NCBI GenBank assembly: GCA_049615605.1
Contig: JBMZFW010000059.1
Span: forward strand, 1 to 5,522
Length of the DNA stretch: 5,522 nucleotides
Source of the DNA: JAQWUY01 sp049615605
Lineage (GTDB): Bacteria > Pseudomonadota > Alphaproteobacteria > JAQWUY01
Direction: 5' to 3'
The translations under genes were made by a program, and so were the position numbers. The number at the start of each line of letters is the position of its first letter. The first letter of the stretch is position 1. The notes under the pieces were generated by a model. That model saw only the letters and a list, made by a program, of their open reading frames with translations. It was not told where the DNA came from and ran no database searches. Below are positions 1-5,440 of the stretch, piece after piece.

Positions 1-674
1 GTGATTTTTATGATGCGTCAGCCTCATATTCAAAAAACAAAGTAAAAGGTTCTGGCACAACAAAATCTATATCAGTAGAAGCAAAAGTTATGGATTACAA
101 AGGCGGTCAAGTAATGCTTGCCTATGTAAATTCTGATTACACTTCAGAAAATGGATTAATTTCGGAAGATATGTCTGGACTAGGTCTTGGTTACAGATAT
201 GGTAATAAAGATTATTATTACAAAGGTTATGTTGCCTTAACAGATACTGATTTCAAGCTTGGGAGTGCAAAAAAATCTATCGGCGGTAAAGTATTTTTAT
301 TCACAGCTGGAACAAGAAACTTAACTATCAATCCATTTATTGAATACTCTCAATTATCTCTTAACAGCAACAGCGTAACTGATAAATACAAAATTAAATT
401 ATTTGCTGTTGGGGGTAAATACAAAAAAAGCTTTAAAGATTACAACATCGGTATGTCTGCTAGCCTTAACAAATCAAAAGTTGATTTCACATTAGTAACT
501 GCGGTTGGTGGTCAAAAAGATTTTTCTGCTAGTTCTAAATGGTTTACTAAATACACACCATTTATTGAATACAAAGCAAAAGAAAATCTGTTAATTAATC
601 TTAGCTATTCAACATATAAAACAAATAATGTTCGTTCAAACACAACGACTTTAACACTTAAGACTAATTTCTAA
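1..674 (+). CDS. Outer-membrane beta-barrel protein, C-terminal part (5' end outside window)
   Basis: The reading frame is open from the left edge (first full codon at 3) to the TAA at 672-674, so the ATG at 90 is probably internal and the gene starts upstream of the window. About 223 residues are visible. They show alternating polar and hydrophobic stretches rich in Tyr, Gly, Ser, Thr and Lys, for example GLGYRYGNKDYYYKGYVAL and FTKYTPFIEYKAKENLLINL, as expected of amphipathic transmembrane beta strands joined by short turns. The protein ends in TLTLKTNF; a final Phe after an alternating strand is the usual BAM-complex recognition signal of outer-membrane barrels. No signal peptide can be judged because the N-terminus is missing. 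It may be a general porin or another barrel, and substrate cannot be inferred. A terminator follows 22 bases after the stop, so it ends its transcription unit. Confidence 0.8.
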   Translation, partial: DFYDASASYSKNKVKGSGTTKSISVEAKVMDYKGGQVMLAYVNSDYTSENGLISEDMSGLGLGYRYGNKDYYYKGYVALTDTDFKLGSAKKSIGGKVFLFTAGTRNLTINPFIEYSQLSLNSNSVTDKYKIKLFAVGGKYKKSFKDYNIGMSASLNKSKVDFTLVTAVGGQKDFSASSKWFTKYTPFIEYKAKENLLINLSYSTYKTNNVRSNTTTLTLKTNF

Positions 675-696
675 TAGAAGTAATCTTTAAAAAACT

Positions 697-726
697 AAAA
701 GGGCTTTTTTTAAAGCCCTTTTTTTT
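697..726 (+). terminator. Rho-independent terminator of the beta-barrel gene, probably bidirectional
   Basis: A perfect 11-bp inverted repeat (697-707 with 712-722, core GGGC/GCCC) has a 4-base T loop and is followed by a T run to 726. It lies 22 bases after the beta-barrel stop codon. The complementary strand also has a T-rich stretch after the hairpin (over 685-700), so it could stop transcripts arriving from the gap side too. Confidence 0.92.
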
Positions 727-831
727 ATTGTCTATTTATAATAATAGTTGTAATGATTTAAAGTTAACATATTTGTGCGAAGAATAGCCAAAGGCGAAGA
801 AGTTTAGCGGGACTAATTTATATAAAAAATT

Positions 832-937
832 AAAGCTTGATTTTAGCTAAGCAGTAGTCGGTGAAAATCGACGAAAGTTTACAGGTAGTAAATGACCAAA
901 GATTTTCACCACTAATGCGACGCTAAAATTAAGCTTT
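832..937. repeat. Long imperfect inverted repeat overlapping the gap stop codon; possible terminator of tkt-gap
   Basis: The arms 832-869 and 901-937 pair over almost their whole length. The matching blocks are AAAGCTT, ATTTTAGC, GCA, TAGT and GGTGAAAATC, separated by small mismatches and one bulged base at 859. The 31-base loop holds a small hairpin of its own (TTTAC 878-882 with GTAAA 888-892). The right arm contains the last two sense codons and stop of gap. Read on the minus strand, the structure is followed by six Ts (824-829), so it could act as the terminator of the tkt-gap transcript. Its length and bulged structure are more like a dispersed palindromic element than a simple terminator. 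Bases 727-831, between it and the beta-barrel terminator, hold no gene I can support. Confidence 0.75.
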
Positions 938-1927
938 CATCATTGCAACTGCTGTGTCTAGCATGCGTACGGAAAAACCCCACTCATTATCATACCAAGT
1001 ACAGATACGAACAGATGTGCCGTCCATTACCATTGTTTGGGTTGCGTCAAAGATTGAGCTGTTTGGGTTGTGGTTAAAGTCAACTGATACTAGTTCTTCA
1101 GTTTCGTAACCTAGTACGCCGTTTAATTCGCCTTTGCTTGCTTTTTCCATTGCAGAATTGATTTCGTCAACAGTTGTTGCTTTTTTAAGGTCAACTTTTA
1201 AATCAACGCAAGATACATTTGGTGTTGGTACACGCATTGCAACACCGTCCATTTTACCTTTTAATTGTGGTAATACCAATGATACGGCTGATGCGGCACC
1301 AGTTGATGTTGGCACGATTGAAAGGGCTGCGGCTCTTGCACGGCGGTTGTCTTTGTGTGATGCGTCCAATGTGTTTTGGTCGCCCGTATAAGCGTGAATT
1401 GTTGTCATAAATCCGCGTTCAATACCGAATACTTCGTCCAGTACTTTGGCAACTGGGGCAAGACAGTTTGTTGTACAAGATGCGTTTGATACAACCGTAT
1501 CGCCTGATTCCAATGTGTCGTGGTTTACACCGTATACGATTGTTTTATCCGCTGGTTTAAATGGTGCTGAAACTAGTACTTTTTTTGCACCTTGGCGAAT
1601 GAATACTTCCGCTTGTTCGCGTTCTTTGTAAATGCCCGTACATTCCATAACGATATCAATATCCGATAAGTCAAAGTTTTCTGGATTACGATCGGCTAGC
1701 ATTTTGATTTTGCCCGTACCAACATCCATCCAGTCATCGCCATAAGAAACATCTTTGGTTGCGATACCGTGAACTGAATCATATTTGTATAAGTGGTATG
1801 CACTTTCAACACCGCGTGGGTGGTTGATTGCCACAACTTCAATATCTTTGCGTTCTGTTTCAACCAGTGCACGCATTACTAAACGACCAATACGACCGAA
1901 GCCGTTAATCATAACCTTAACTGTCAT
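929..1927 (-). CDS. gap: Type I glyceraldehyde-3-phosphate dehydrogenase, with NADP-type cofactor residues
   Basis: Catalyses reversible phosphorylating oxidation of glyceraldehyde 3-phosphate to 1,3-bisphosphoglycerate in the cytoplasm, in glycolysis or gluconeogenesis. The 332-residue protein is full length for the family. It starts with the Rossmann motif INGFGRIGR (7-15), has the active-site segment SNASCTTN with catalytic Cys151, the catalytic His178 in TTIHAYTGD, the phosphate-site segment PTSTGAA (206-212) and the C-terminal WYDNEWGFS (311-319). Where NAD-specific enzymes have Asp after AVN or AIN, this protein has His36 (AINHPRG). The later site that is Leu-Pro in NAD enzymes is Ala189-Ser190 (LDASHKD), as in chloroplast and cyanobacterial NADP-using enzymes. 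NADP or dual specificity is therefore inferred. The ATG is 1 base after the tkt stop, with an AGAGGAAA ribosome-binding site at 1934-1941 inside tkt, so translation is probably coupled. No pgk follows. Confidence 0.97.
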   Translation of the reverse strand: MTVKVMINGFGRIGRLVMRALVETERKDIEVVAINHPRGVESAYHLYKYDSVHGIATKDVSYGDDWMDVGTGKIKMLADRNPENFDLSDIDIVMECTGIYKEREQAEVFIRQGAKKVLVSAPFKPADKTIVYGVNHDTLESGDTVVSNASCTTNCLAPVAKVLDEVFGIERGFMTTIHAYTGDQNTLDASHKDNRRARAAALSIVPTSTGAASAVSLVLPQLKGKMDGVAMRVPTPNVSCVDLKVDLKKATTVDEINSAMEKASKGELNGVLGYETEELVSVDFNHNPNSSIFDATQTMVMDGTSVRICTWYDNEWGFSVRMLDTAVAMMKA

Positions 1928-1928
1928 T

Positions 1929-3908
1929 TTATCTTTCCTCTGATATTTTAGTTTTCATAGTTTCAACCACATTGGCAACTGTGATGCCAAAGTGATTATA
2001 TAAATCGTCCGCTGGTGCCGATGCACCAAAACCAGTCATACCAACAAAGCCGTCTTTTTGGCGAAGAACTGAATCCCAACCTTGACGAAGACCTGCTTCT
2101 ACACCAACGCGTGGGGCAGTGCCGATAACTGATAATTGATATTCTTCACTTTGTTCAGTGAATAATTCCATACAAGGCATTGAAACAACCGCAACATTTA
2201 CACCCGCTGATTTTAATTCATTTTGAGCATTTAACGCCATTTCAACTTCTGAACCAGTGGCAATAATTGTACCATCGCGTTCCCCGTCAGCATCGCTTAA
2301 TACATAAGCACCGCGGGCTGATAAGTTTTCTTCTGTATGGGTTGTTCGTACCGTTGGCAAGTTTTGTCTTGATAATGCCATAATAGATGGCGTTGTTTGT
2401 TTTTCAAGTGCAATTGCCCACGCTTCGGCTGTTTCAACCAAGTCCGCAGGGCGGAAGTTTAATAAGTTTGGAATCGCACGAAGTGATGCCATATGTTCCA
2501 CTGGTTGGTGGGTTGGACCATCTTCGCCAAGACCAATTGAATCGTGTGTCATTACATAAATTGAACGAACGCCCATTAACGCCGATAAACGAATGGCTGG
2601 ACGGCAATAATCCGTAAACACCATAAATGTACCACCATAAGGAACGAAACCACCGTGAAGTGCAATGCCGTTCATTACCGCACCCATACCGTGTTCACGA
2701 ATACCATAGTGAATGTATGAACCGCCATAATTATCGTGTTGTACCGCTGTCATGTCCGTTGTCTTTGTAAGGTTTGAGCCAGATAAATCCGCCGAACCAC
2801 CAACAAGCTGTGGTAATTTTTTATATAATGCTTCAAGCACAATTTGTCCCGCTTTACGCGTTGCAACTTTTGTACCTTCTTCGCTTGCATTCTTTTTAAC
2901 TTCGTTAATTGCCGACATAAAGTCCGTACCTAAGTCCGCATTTAAGAATGTTTCAAATTCGCCTTTTTTAGCAGATGAATTTAAACGGCTTTCCCATTCC
3001 GTGCGTGCCGAATTACCCTTAATGCCCGCTTCACGCCAAGATGTTAATACAGAATCTGGAATTACAAATGGTTCCCATTCACAACCCAATGCTTTTTTCG
3101 CACCAGCAATTTCATCATCACCAAGTGGTGCACCGTGACAACCCGCCGTACCCGATTTAGTTGGGGCACCTTTACCGATTACTGTTTTACATGCAATCAT
3201 TGTTGGCTTATCAGAATTTTGTGCTTTGTTAATTGCCGATTCAATATCGTCAAAGTTATGACCATCACAAGAAATTACATTCCAGCCCGCCGATTCAAAC
3301 CTTAGTTTTTGGTCTTCTGAACTAGCAAGGGAAATTGCACCATCAATTGAAATATCATTATCGTCCCAAAGCACGATTAAGTTTGATAATTTCCAATGAC
3401 CTGCCATTGTGATTGCTTCTTGTGAAATACCTTCCATTAAACAACCATCGCCTGCGATTACATAAGTTTTGTGGTTTACCAAGTCATCGCCAAAGCGTGC
3501 GTTTAACATTCTTTCCGCCAGTGCAAAACCAACAGAATTTGTAATACCTTGACCAAGTGGACCCGTTGTTGTTTCAACGCCCGCCATATGACCATATTCT
3601 GGGTGACCCGCAGTTTTTGAATTTAATTGACGGAAGTTTTTAATATCATCAATTGAACAATCAGCATTACCCGTTAAGTATGCAAGTGAATATTGCAACA
3701 TTGAACCGTGACCTGCCGATAAAATGAATCTGTCGCGGTCAGCCCAATTTAAATCAGCCACATCATATTTTAAAAACTTAGTAAATAGAACCGTTGCAAC
3801 ATCTGCCATACCCATTGGCATACCTGGGTGACCAGAACCTGCTTGTTGTACTGCGTCCATTGAAAGACAACGAATGGCATTTGCCATATCTTGCATATTT
3901 TGTGACAT
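1929..3908 (-). CDS. tkt: Transketolase
   Basis: Thiamine-diphosphate enzyme that moves two-carbon ketol units between sugar phosphates in the non-oxidative pentose phosphate pathway, giving fructose 6-phosphate and glyceraldehyde 3-phosphate. At 659 residues it has the usual family length with all three domains. Visible motifs are GSGHPGMPMG (24-33), GHGSM with His67, GPLGQG (116-121), the ThDP/Mg motif beginning GDG at 153-155 and closing at Asn184 in WDDNDISIDG, the catalytic Glu405 in REHGM, and DGPTHQP (463-469). The C-terminal domain (from about 540) has IIATGSEVEMAL. The ATG at 3908 is preceded on the minus strand by AAGGA seven bases upstream, which supports this start. It is first in a unit with gap, whose substrate is a transketolase product. 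Divergence from the zauP-zapA pair is an arrangement known from alphaproteobacteria. Confidence 0.98.
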   Translation of the reverse strand: MSQNMQDMANAIRCLSMDAVQQAGSGHPGMPMGMADVATVLFTKFLKYDVADLNWADRDRFILSAGHGSMLQYSLAYLTGNADCSIDDIKNFRQLNSKTAGHPEYGHMAGVETTTGPLGQGITNSVGFALAERMLNARFGDDLVNHKTYVIAGDGCLMEGISQEAITMAGHWKLSNLIVLWDDNDISIDGAISLASSEDQKLRFESAGWNVISCDGHNFDDIESAINKAQNSDKPTMIACKTVIGKGAPTKSGTAGCHGAPLGDDEIAGAKKALGCEWEPFVIPDSVLTSWREAGIKGNSARTEWESRLNSSAKKGEFETFLNADLGTDFMSAINEVKKNASEEGTKVATRKAGQIVLEALYKKLPQLVGGSADLSGSNLTKTTDMTAVQHDNYGGSYIHYGIREHGMGAVMNGIALHGGFVPYGGTFMVFTDYCRPAIRLSALMGVRSIYVMTHDSIGLGEDGPTHQPVEHMASLRAIPNLLNFRPADLVETAEAWAIALEKQTTPSIMALSRQNLPTVRTTHTEENLSARGAYVLSDADGERDGTIIATGSEVEMALNAQNELKSAGVNVAVVSMPCMELFTEQSEEYQLSVIGTAPRVGVEAGLRQGWDSVLRQKDGFVGMTGFGASAPADDLYNHFGITVANVVETMKTKISEER

Positions 3909-3948
3909 TTTTTTTCCTTATCAATTATCAAGCTATATTTTTGCAAAA

Positions 3949-3977
3949 ACAATACTATTTTTTACAATATATTTCAA
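3949..3977 (-). promoter_or_regulatory. Predicted sigma-70-type promoter for tkt-gap
   Basis: On the minus strand TTGAAA (3972-3977) and TATTGT (3949-3954) are separated by exactly 17 bases, matching the -35 and -10 consensus at four or five of six positions each. Transcription would begin near 3942, giving a leader of roughly 35 bases ahead of the tkt ribosome-binding site. The surroundings are AT-rich, so chance matches are possible. Confidence 0.5.
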
Positions 3978-3993
3978 CCATAAACACCCACAC

Positions 3994-4022
3994 TTGACGA
4001 AATTAAAATGCCATATTACATT
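3994..4022 (+). promoter_or_regulatory. Predicted sigma-70-type promoter for zauP-zapA
   Basis: TTGACG (3994-3999, five of six to the -35 consensus) and TACATT (4017-4022, four of six to the -10) are 17 bases apart. The predicted start near 4029 gives a leader of about 30 bases before the ATG at 4059. It lies back to back with the tkt promoter; the two -35 boxes are only 16 bases apart, so a protein bound there could affect both units. Confidence 0.6.
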
Positions 4023-4058
4023 ATTGGTACACAACAATGTTTTATAAGCTAAAAAAAT

Positions 4059-4226
4059 ATGTCTAAATTAACCAATATTATAAATCGCATTCAAACCGCA
4101 ACTAGTGAAATTGACACAAATATCACTAGACTAAAAGATTCACAAAGCCAAAATAATAACGACGAAATCAAAAAAGAGATTGATGAAATCGTTAGTGAGC
4201 TTGAATCTGTGTTAAAGGATAATTAA
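4059..4226 (+). CDS. zauP: Small coiled-coil protein upstream of zapA, ZauP/DUF4164-like
   Basis: A 55-residue frame begins MSKLTNIINRIQTATSEI and ends ESVLKDN. It is highly charged and polar with a heptad-like spacing of Ile, Leu and Val, consistent with a single alpha-helical coiled coil with no membrane segment. An in-frame TAA at 4050-4052 and no other upstream ATG fix the start at 4059, although no strong ribosome-binding site precedes it. Its TAA (4224-4226) touches the zapA ATG (4227) with no spacer. In Caulobacter a small coiled-coil protein encoded directly upstream of zapA, ZauP, binds ZapA and helps focus the Z-ring; similar DUF4164 genes hold this place in other alphaproteobacteria. 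The assignment rests on position, size and helical character, because short coiled coils align poorly. It is shorter than I would expect of ZauP, so the family call is moderate, but that it is a gene is likely. Confidence 0.75.
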   Translation: MSKLTNIINRIQTATSEIDTNITRLKDSQSQNNNDEIKKEIDEIVSELESVLKDN

Positions 4227-4535
4227 ATGAGTGAAATTAATATTACTATCCTTGGCAGACAATATCCAATTTCTTGTAAACCAGAAGACGAGGCAAAAGT
4301 GCGTGAACTGGCACAGCAATTGGACAATCAAATGTCGGAATTAAAACAAAAAATTCCCAACACATCGGATATTAATTTGTTTGTAATTAATTCTTTAATG
4401 AATTTAAGCAAGCCCGCCCAAACGCAAGAAAACCAAGCACCACAAGGTGAAATAATCAGTGATGAAGACCTTGGCAAACTTGATGATTTAGCGTCAAATA
4501 TTGAAACACTTGCAAAAAAGTTAAAAAGCACCTAA
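4227..4535 (+). CDS. zapA: Cell division protein ZapA
   Basis: FtsZ-associated protein that promotes bundling of FtsZ filaments at the mid-cell Z-ring in the cytoplasm. The 102-residue product opens with the family hallmark: a short beta strand INITILGRQYPISC (4-17), the acidic turn KPEDEAKV, then a helix ELAQQLDNQMSELKQKI. The C-terminal half (about 75-102) is a charged helix, LDDLASNIETLAKKL, expected to form the tetramer-making coiled coil. The central helix (about 48-60) is shorter than in many homologues, followed by a polar Gln/Pro/Ala-rich linker (62-73). Start choice is firm: AAAGGA at 4214-4219 lies seven bases upstream, inside the end of the zauP-like gene, and the two frames abut, implying translational coupling. 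The stop codon coincides with the likely -10 box of the 6S RNA gene downstream. Confidence 0.92.
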   Translation: MSEINITILGRQYPISCKPEDEAKVRELAQQLDNQMSELKQKIPNTSDINLFVINSLMNLSKPAQTQENQAPQGEIISDEDLGKLDDLASNIETLAKKLKST

Positions 4536-4538
4536 ACT
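4510..4538 (+). promoter_or_regulatory. Predicted promoter of 6S RNA, overlapping the end of zapA
   Basis: TTGCAA (4510-4515) and TAAACT (4533-4538) are 17 bases apart, each matching four of six consensus positions. The predicted start, about 4544-4546, coincides with the 5' base of the 6S closing stem found independently from base pairing. The -10 box begins on the zapA TAA. Confidence 0.55.
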
Positions 4539-4543
4539 CATCA

Positions 4544-4694
4544 AATAACGACTCTGTTCGTCAGAATATTTATTCTGGGGGCTATACTTTCTTAATGGGG
4601 GATGTCGCTGTTTTAACTATTGGTTCAATTAAACATTCGCCCACCTGTACATACAGGCTCACAAGAAAATAATTCAACGGCAGAAGTGGTTATT
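4544..4694 (+). ncRNA. ssrS: 6S RNA
   Basis: Regulatory RNA that mimics an open promoter and binds the housekeeping sigma-RNA polymerase, adjusting transcription in slow growth. The roughly 151-base region after zapA folds as the family does. A closing stem pairs AATAAC.ACT.CTG (4544-4556) with CAG.AGT.GTTATT (4681-4694). The 5' strand holds CTCTGTTCG and the 3' strand GGCAGAAGTGG, resembling the equivalent E. coli segments. An upper stem pairs 4597-4605 with 4633-4642, with an apical hairpin at 4619-4629. A hairpin CCTGT-ACAT-ACAGG (4644-4657) lies on the 3' side of the central bubble, followed by GGCTCACAAG. Position between zapA and a downstream gene is the classic 6S location in proteobacteria. 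Exact ends are inferred from the stem and the predicted promoter. No clear terminator follows, so a longer transcript that is processed, or read-through into 4751, is possible. Confidence 0.87.
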
Positions 4695-4750
4695 ATTAAA
4701 TTTAGCTTTATAAAATAACAATAAAAAATAATAAACTAAGGGGAAAAATA

Positions 4751-5212
4751 ATGTTAGATGACACGCTAAAAAAATATGTAAACGAAAGTATATTATGTTG
4801 GGTTGCAACTTGTGACAATAATCAACCAGCTGTTTCACCAAAGCAATTTTTCACATATTATGACGACAAGACAATAATTGTTGCCCATATTAATTCACCA
4901 TCAACAGCCGCAAATATTGAAAAGAATCCAAATGTTTGCATAAGCTTTGTTGATGTTTTTGCCCAAAGGGGATTCAAATGCTTGGGGCATGCAACGATCG
5001 TTTCGCAAGATTGCCCAACTTATAACAAAAAGGTGAAAATGTTGGAAGAAGTTACCAACGAAGGCTTAGAAATCTTAGAAGTTATTTCAATTGAATTAAC
5101 AGAAACCCACCCAATCATTGCACCTGATTATACACTGGGTAATGTAAGGGAAGAAATGGTTCAAAAAGCCTTAAAATATTATGGCATTACAGAATCTGAT
5201 TTAAAAAATTAA
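4751..5212 (+). CDS. Pyridoxamine 5'-phosphate oxidase family (FMN-binding split-barrel) protein
   Basis: The 153-residue protein begins with a short helix, then beta strands and loops of the split-barrel fold: SILCWVATCDNNQPAVSPK (13-31), TIIVAHINSPSTAANIEKN (41-59), PNVCISFVDV (60-69) and FKCLGHATIV (75-84). Residues around the SPSTAANI segment and the paired strands are where family members contact FMN phosphate. Such proteins bind FMN, F420 or heme and act as small cytoplasmic oxidoreductases or flavin sensors; this one is too divergent and short to be called PdxH, so no substrate is claimed. The tail after about 115 (HPIIAPDYTLGN, then a helix) is an extra C-terminal element. AAGGGG at 4738-4743, seven bases before the ATG, supports the start. 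It sits where a 5-formyltetrahydrofolate cyclo-ligase gene often follows 6S RNA, and may be co-transcribed with that RNA. A weak AT-only palindrome covers its stop codon (5207-5224). Confidence 0.85.
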   Translation: MLDDTLKKYVNESILCWVATCDNNQPAVSPKQFFTYYDDKTIIVAHINSPSTAANIEKNPNVCISFVDVFAQRGFKCLGHATIVSQDCPTYNKKVKMLEEVTNEGLEILEVISIELTETHPIIAPDYTLGNVREEMVQKALKYYGITESDLKN

Positions 5213-5230
5213 ATCAATTTAATTGAATCT

Positions 5231-5297
5231 AGTAATACCAATACTTAATAAAATACATATAAATTAGATTTTGTTAGTATACCAATACTCTATAAAA
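5231..5297 (+). repeat. Direct repeat pair around ATACCAATACT
   Basis: Two copies of AGTA(A)TACCAATACT followed by two variable bases and ATAAAA lie at 5231-5253 and 5276-5297, with the identical 11-base core at 5235-5245 and 5279-5289. The second copy is itself a small inverted repeat (AGTAT-ACCA-ATACT) and forms the outer end of the palindromic element; a third copy occurs inverted at 5431-5440. The interval between the copies is AT-rich with no gene. Confidence 0.75.
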
Positions 5298-5440
5298 GAT
5301 AAGAACAAATAAGCAAGAATGAACTTCGCCTACGGCTTGTCCGCACCTGCGGGGCTTTGCCCCTTGTTGTCAAAAAAGGCAATGCGAAGACTTTGCGAAG
5401 ATAATTGCTTATTTGTTCTTATCTTTAATCGTATTGGTAT
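5279..5440. repeat. 162-base palindromic element (MITE- or RPE-like) with GC-rich core
   Basis: Outer ends ATACCAATAC (5279-5288) and GTATTGGTAT (5431-5440) are perfect inverted repeats. Inside them a further 22-base perfect inverted repeat pairs 5295-5316 with 5405-5426, and CTTCGC (5324-5329) can pair with GCGAAG (5395-5400, second copy at 5384-5389). The core is much richer in GC than its surroundings and carries two overlapping hairpins, CCGCA-CC-TGCGG (5341-5352) and GGGGC-TTT-GCCCC (5351-5363). No transposase is encoded. A 41-codon frame on the + strand (ATG 5319 to TGA 5442-5444) crosses the whole core without a stop, and lacks a convincing ribosome-binding site. The element looks like a non-autonomous mobile repeat or palindromic element; it may also end transcription from both sides. 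Confidence 0.8.

Noticed and set aside
1134..1631. Open frames on the + strand opposite gap
   Set aside because: They lie wholly antisense to a clear full-length GAPDH, have no family resemblance, and are explained by its codon pattern.
2387..3138. Open frames on the + strand opposite tkt
   Set aside because: Antisense shadows of a full-length transketolase with all its motifs intact.
3770..3997. Short frames across the tkt start and the divergent promoter region
   Set aside because: Low-complexity translations overlapping the tkt start and both predicted promoters, with no ribosome-binding site or plausible family.
4328..4531. Minus-strand frame opposite zapA
   Set aside because: Antisense to a recognised gene and without any recognisable domain.
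4686..4714. Separate promoter for the PNPOx-like gene (TATAAA at 4709-4714)
   Set aside because: The -10-like box is good, but the -35 position (GTGGTT) matches only two of six bases and the region is AT-rich, so it is not listed as a feature.
5207..5224. Perfect AT-only palindrome at the PNPOx-like stop as a terminator
   Set aside because: The stem has no GC pairs, the loop is only two bases and no T run follows, so it is unlikely to stop RNA polymerase.
5231..5440. CRISPR array or tandem repeat
   Set aside because: There are only two direct copies of a short motif plus one inverted copy, with no regular spacers and no cas genes.
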